Shown here piece after piece: positions 62,450 to 64,000 of a stretch of 64,000 nucleotides of DNA. Location of the stretch: the NCBI GenBank assembly GCA_003342895.1, contig PTFA01000082.1, forward strand, positions 2,614,197 to 2,678,196, read 5' to 3'. Source of the stretch: Casuarius casuarius (taxonomy: Eukaryota > Chordata > Aves > Casuariiformes > Casuariidae). Each line of letters begins with the position of its first letter. Positions within the stretch are counted from its first letter, which is position 1. The position numbers and the translations under genes were made by a program. The notes under the pieces are model-generated. The model saw only the letters and a list, made by a program, of their open reading frames with translations. It was not told where the DNA came from and did no database searches.

Positions 62450-64000
62450 GAGATGAATTCCTAGTACATTTTTAAAAATTTTCTAGTTTGATTATGTGAA
62501 TTCAGTTATGATGAGATCCAAGTTCAGGATGCACTTTCTGCTAGTGTAATGCCCAGTTTTAGAAGTATGACCCTTCTCTGTTGCCTTGGAAGATACTAAC
62601 TTCTCTCCAACAGGATAAATACAAGTAAACTGAAAAACGACATGTTTCTACATTCAATCACAGAGAATCTGCACCTGTTTCCAGATGCTAAATATTCCAC
62701 ACCACTAAATAGTAATGGTGTGTTGTTGTAAGCTGTATCCATGAAGAAGCACAATGCAACTGTCTGGTGCTTTTCTCTGGAGAGTTCGAAGAATTCCAGG
62801 TAGAAGAGTTCAGCTTTGCTAGCTCTACTGCACATATGGGATAGTTAAGCACAGAAATAAGAAGGAATTTACCCAAGATTTATTGCTGTCTCGCGATTAA
62901 GACAGACATAGTTTCTGTCAGCCACAGTCTTACGTGTCTTGATCTTCCCAATTCTCCCCTTGCAAGGGATAGGGCTGGACTGAGATTAATGTGTCACAGG
63001 CTACCAAAAGTGAATAGAATTATGGCCAGCCAGCAGGAAAGATGGGAAGGGAACCTCACATAAAACACACCTTGAGGTATGGGCTGAGAAGCAAGTAATT
63101 GTGGGATAAGCTCAATATGAATTTATTGCCTGTCCACCATTCCTCAGTAAATGCTCAGCCAGTGGTATATGCAAAGTAGCTCAGCACTCTTCCACTGATG
63201 GTAAAGCTACGTTGAATTATTTCTGATTTATTGCAGGATGTGCATGCAGGCAGTTGCTAGAGAATTACAGATACGCTATAGACATACACCTCTGCTTATT
63301 CAGCAACAGCTCATTGTTAGCCCATATCACCCTGCATCTTTTTTTTCTCGAAGCCAGAGGGATGGGACAGAGGCAGGGAGTACATACAGAAAGGAGTTCT
63401 CTTTTACCAGATCCCAAACTCCACAAACAGCTTTTGGGAGGCTGTCACACACCTTTGAAACTGTCAGGTACTCAACACAGCCCTCCAGTTAGCTTCATAA
63501 ACCAAAGATCAGCTCCCAGTTTCCCCCTCATGCTTTCTGNTGTAAGAAGGACTTGATGTGGCTGCCTTTGGGCCCACACCCTGCCTTGCCCTGTACCTCC
63601 TTCATGTCCCCTTTAGNATTATCCGTTCCAGCCTAGCTCAAACTACTATTAGGTCACTGAAGACACTTAGCTCAGAGTCTATGTCTTAGAAATACACCAC
63701 CTTGGAGCAGTATAAAATCCAAGAAAAAAAACAAACCAGTTTCCTATTGAGTTTTCCAGGTACAATCTTATGAGGTAACAGCCCTACTGTCAGTTACTTT
63801 GCCCCTTGTCCACAGAAGTGACTACGCTATCTCAAAAAGTAAATAGGGGAAACCCATCTACATCTTCTGCTTTGTAGAACAAAGCATTTCTGCAGCATAC
63901 TTCATGCTCTCCTGAATGGTGAAAAGCTATTCTTGTATCTCCTGACAGGCCTCTTAGTCAAATAGGCCCAGATCTACAATGGTGAGCAACGTGAAGCGCT
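62450..64000. other. non-coding stretch, unique DNA
   Basis: No supported gene. Short ORFs at 62596-62876 (-) and 63238-63556 (+) overlap one another in different frames and give no recognisable product. Two N bases lie at 63540 and 63617. Confidence 0.4.

Noticed and set aside
1..64000. tRNA, rRNA, CRISPR arrays, prokaryotic operons
   Set aside because: Reading both strands gave no cloverleaf-like tRNA, no rRNA segment, no regularly spaced repeats and no operon-like coding density. The CR1 content marks vertebrate DNA.

Overview
The window looks like a piece of a bird chromosome, either a very large intron or intergenic DNA. It is AT-rich, has few CpGs, and carries isolated single N bases. 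No bacterial-style operons or long ORFs are present. The firmest content is retrotransposon DNA. A CR1 LINE of avian type lies on the minus strand at about 41424-42712, with a decayed reverse-transcriptase C-terminus. Two short CR1 3'-tail scraps lie at about 26731-26780 (+) and 46323-46385 (-). A much older, heavily mutated CR1/L3-like LINE lies on the plus strand in two blocks, about 31770-32755 and 33990-35565. It is split by a GC-rich, internally repetitive insert at about 32760-33960 that resembles a solo LTR. The CR1 3' ends, the lack of recognisable SINEs and the low repeat density together point to Aves. The species cannot be read from the sequence.

Layout. 1-8.5 kb: mostly unique DNA, with a CpG-bearing, promoter-like patch at 2640-2725 followed by an open segment ending in a consensus donor at 2935/2936. 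8.5-9.0 kb: three RFX/X-box-like sites, next to a minus-strand exon-like segment. 9-26 kb: unique DNA with several exon-like segments; the best is 19255-19415 (+), and others are at 14987-15051, 15356-15433 and 15712-16002 (all minus). 26-41 kb: CR1 tail, old LINE and nested LTR-like insert, then unique AT-rich DNA with microsatellites. 41.4-42.7 kb: CR1. 42.7-64 kb: unique DNA, a minus-strand coding-like ORF at 53249-53449, and exon-like segments at 54684-54757 and 62376-62442 (+).

No protein could be assigned to a known gene. Three plus-strand segments (2661-2935, 19255-19415, 26165-26244) join in compatible reading phase. They would end in a stop codon, which is the main hint of an unannotated gene. 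Its 5' coding start is not visible, and splice-like signals occur by chance in 64 kb, so this remains a hypothesis. A separate set of three minus-strand exon-like segments (15356-15433, 14987-15051, 8913-8982) looks more like a non-coding RNA or a 5' UTR. I found no tRNA, rRNA, CRISPR array or convincing new multi-gene system.
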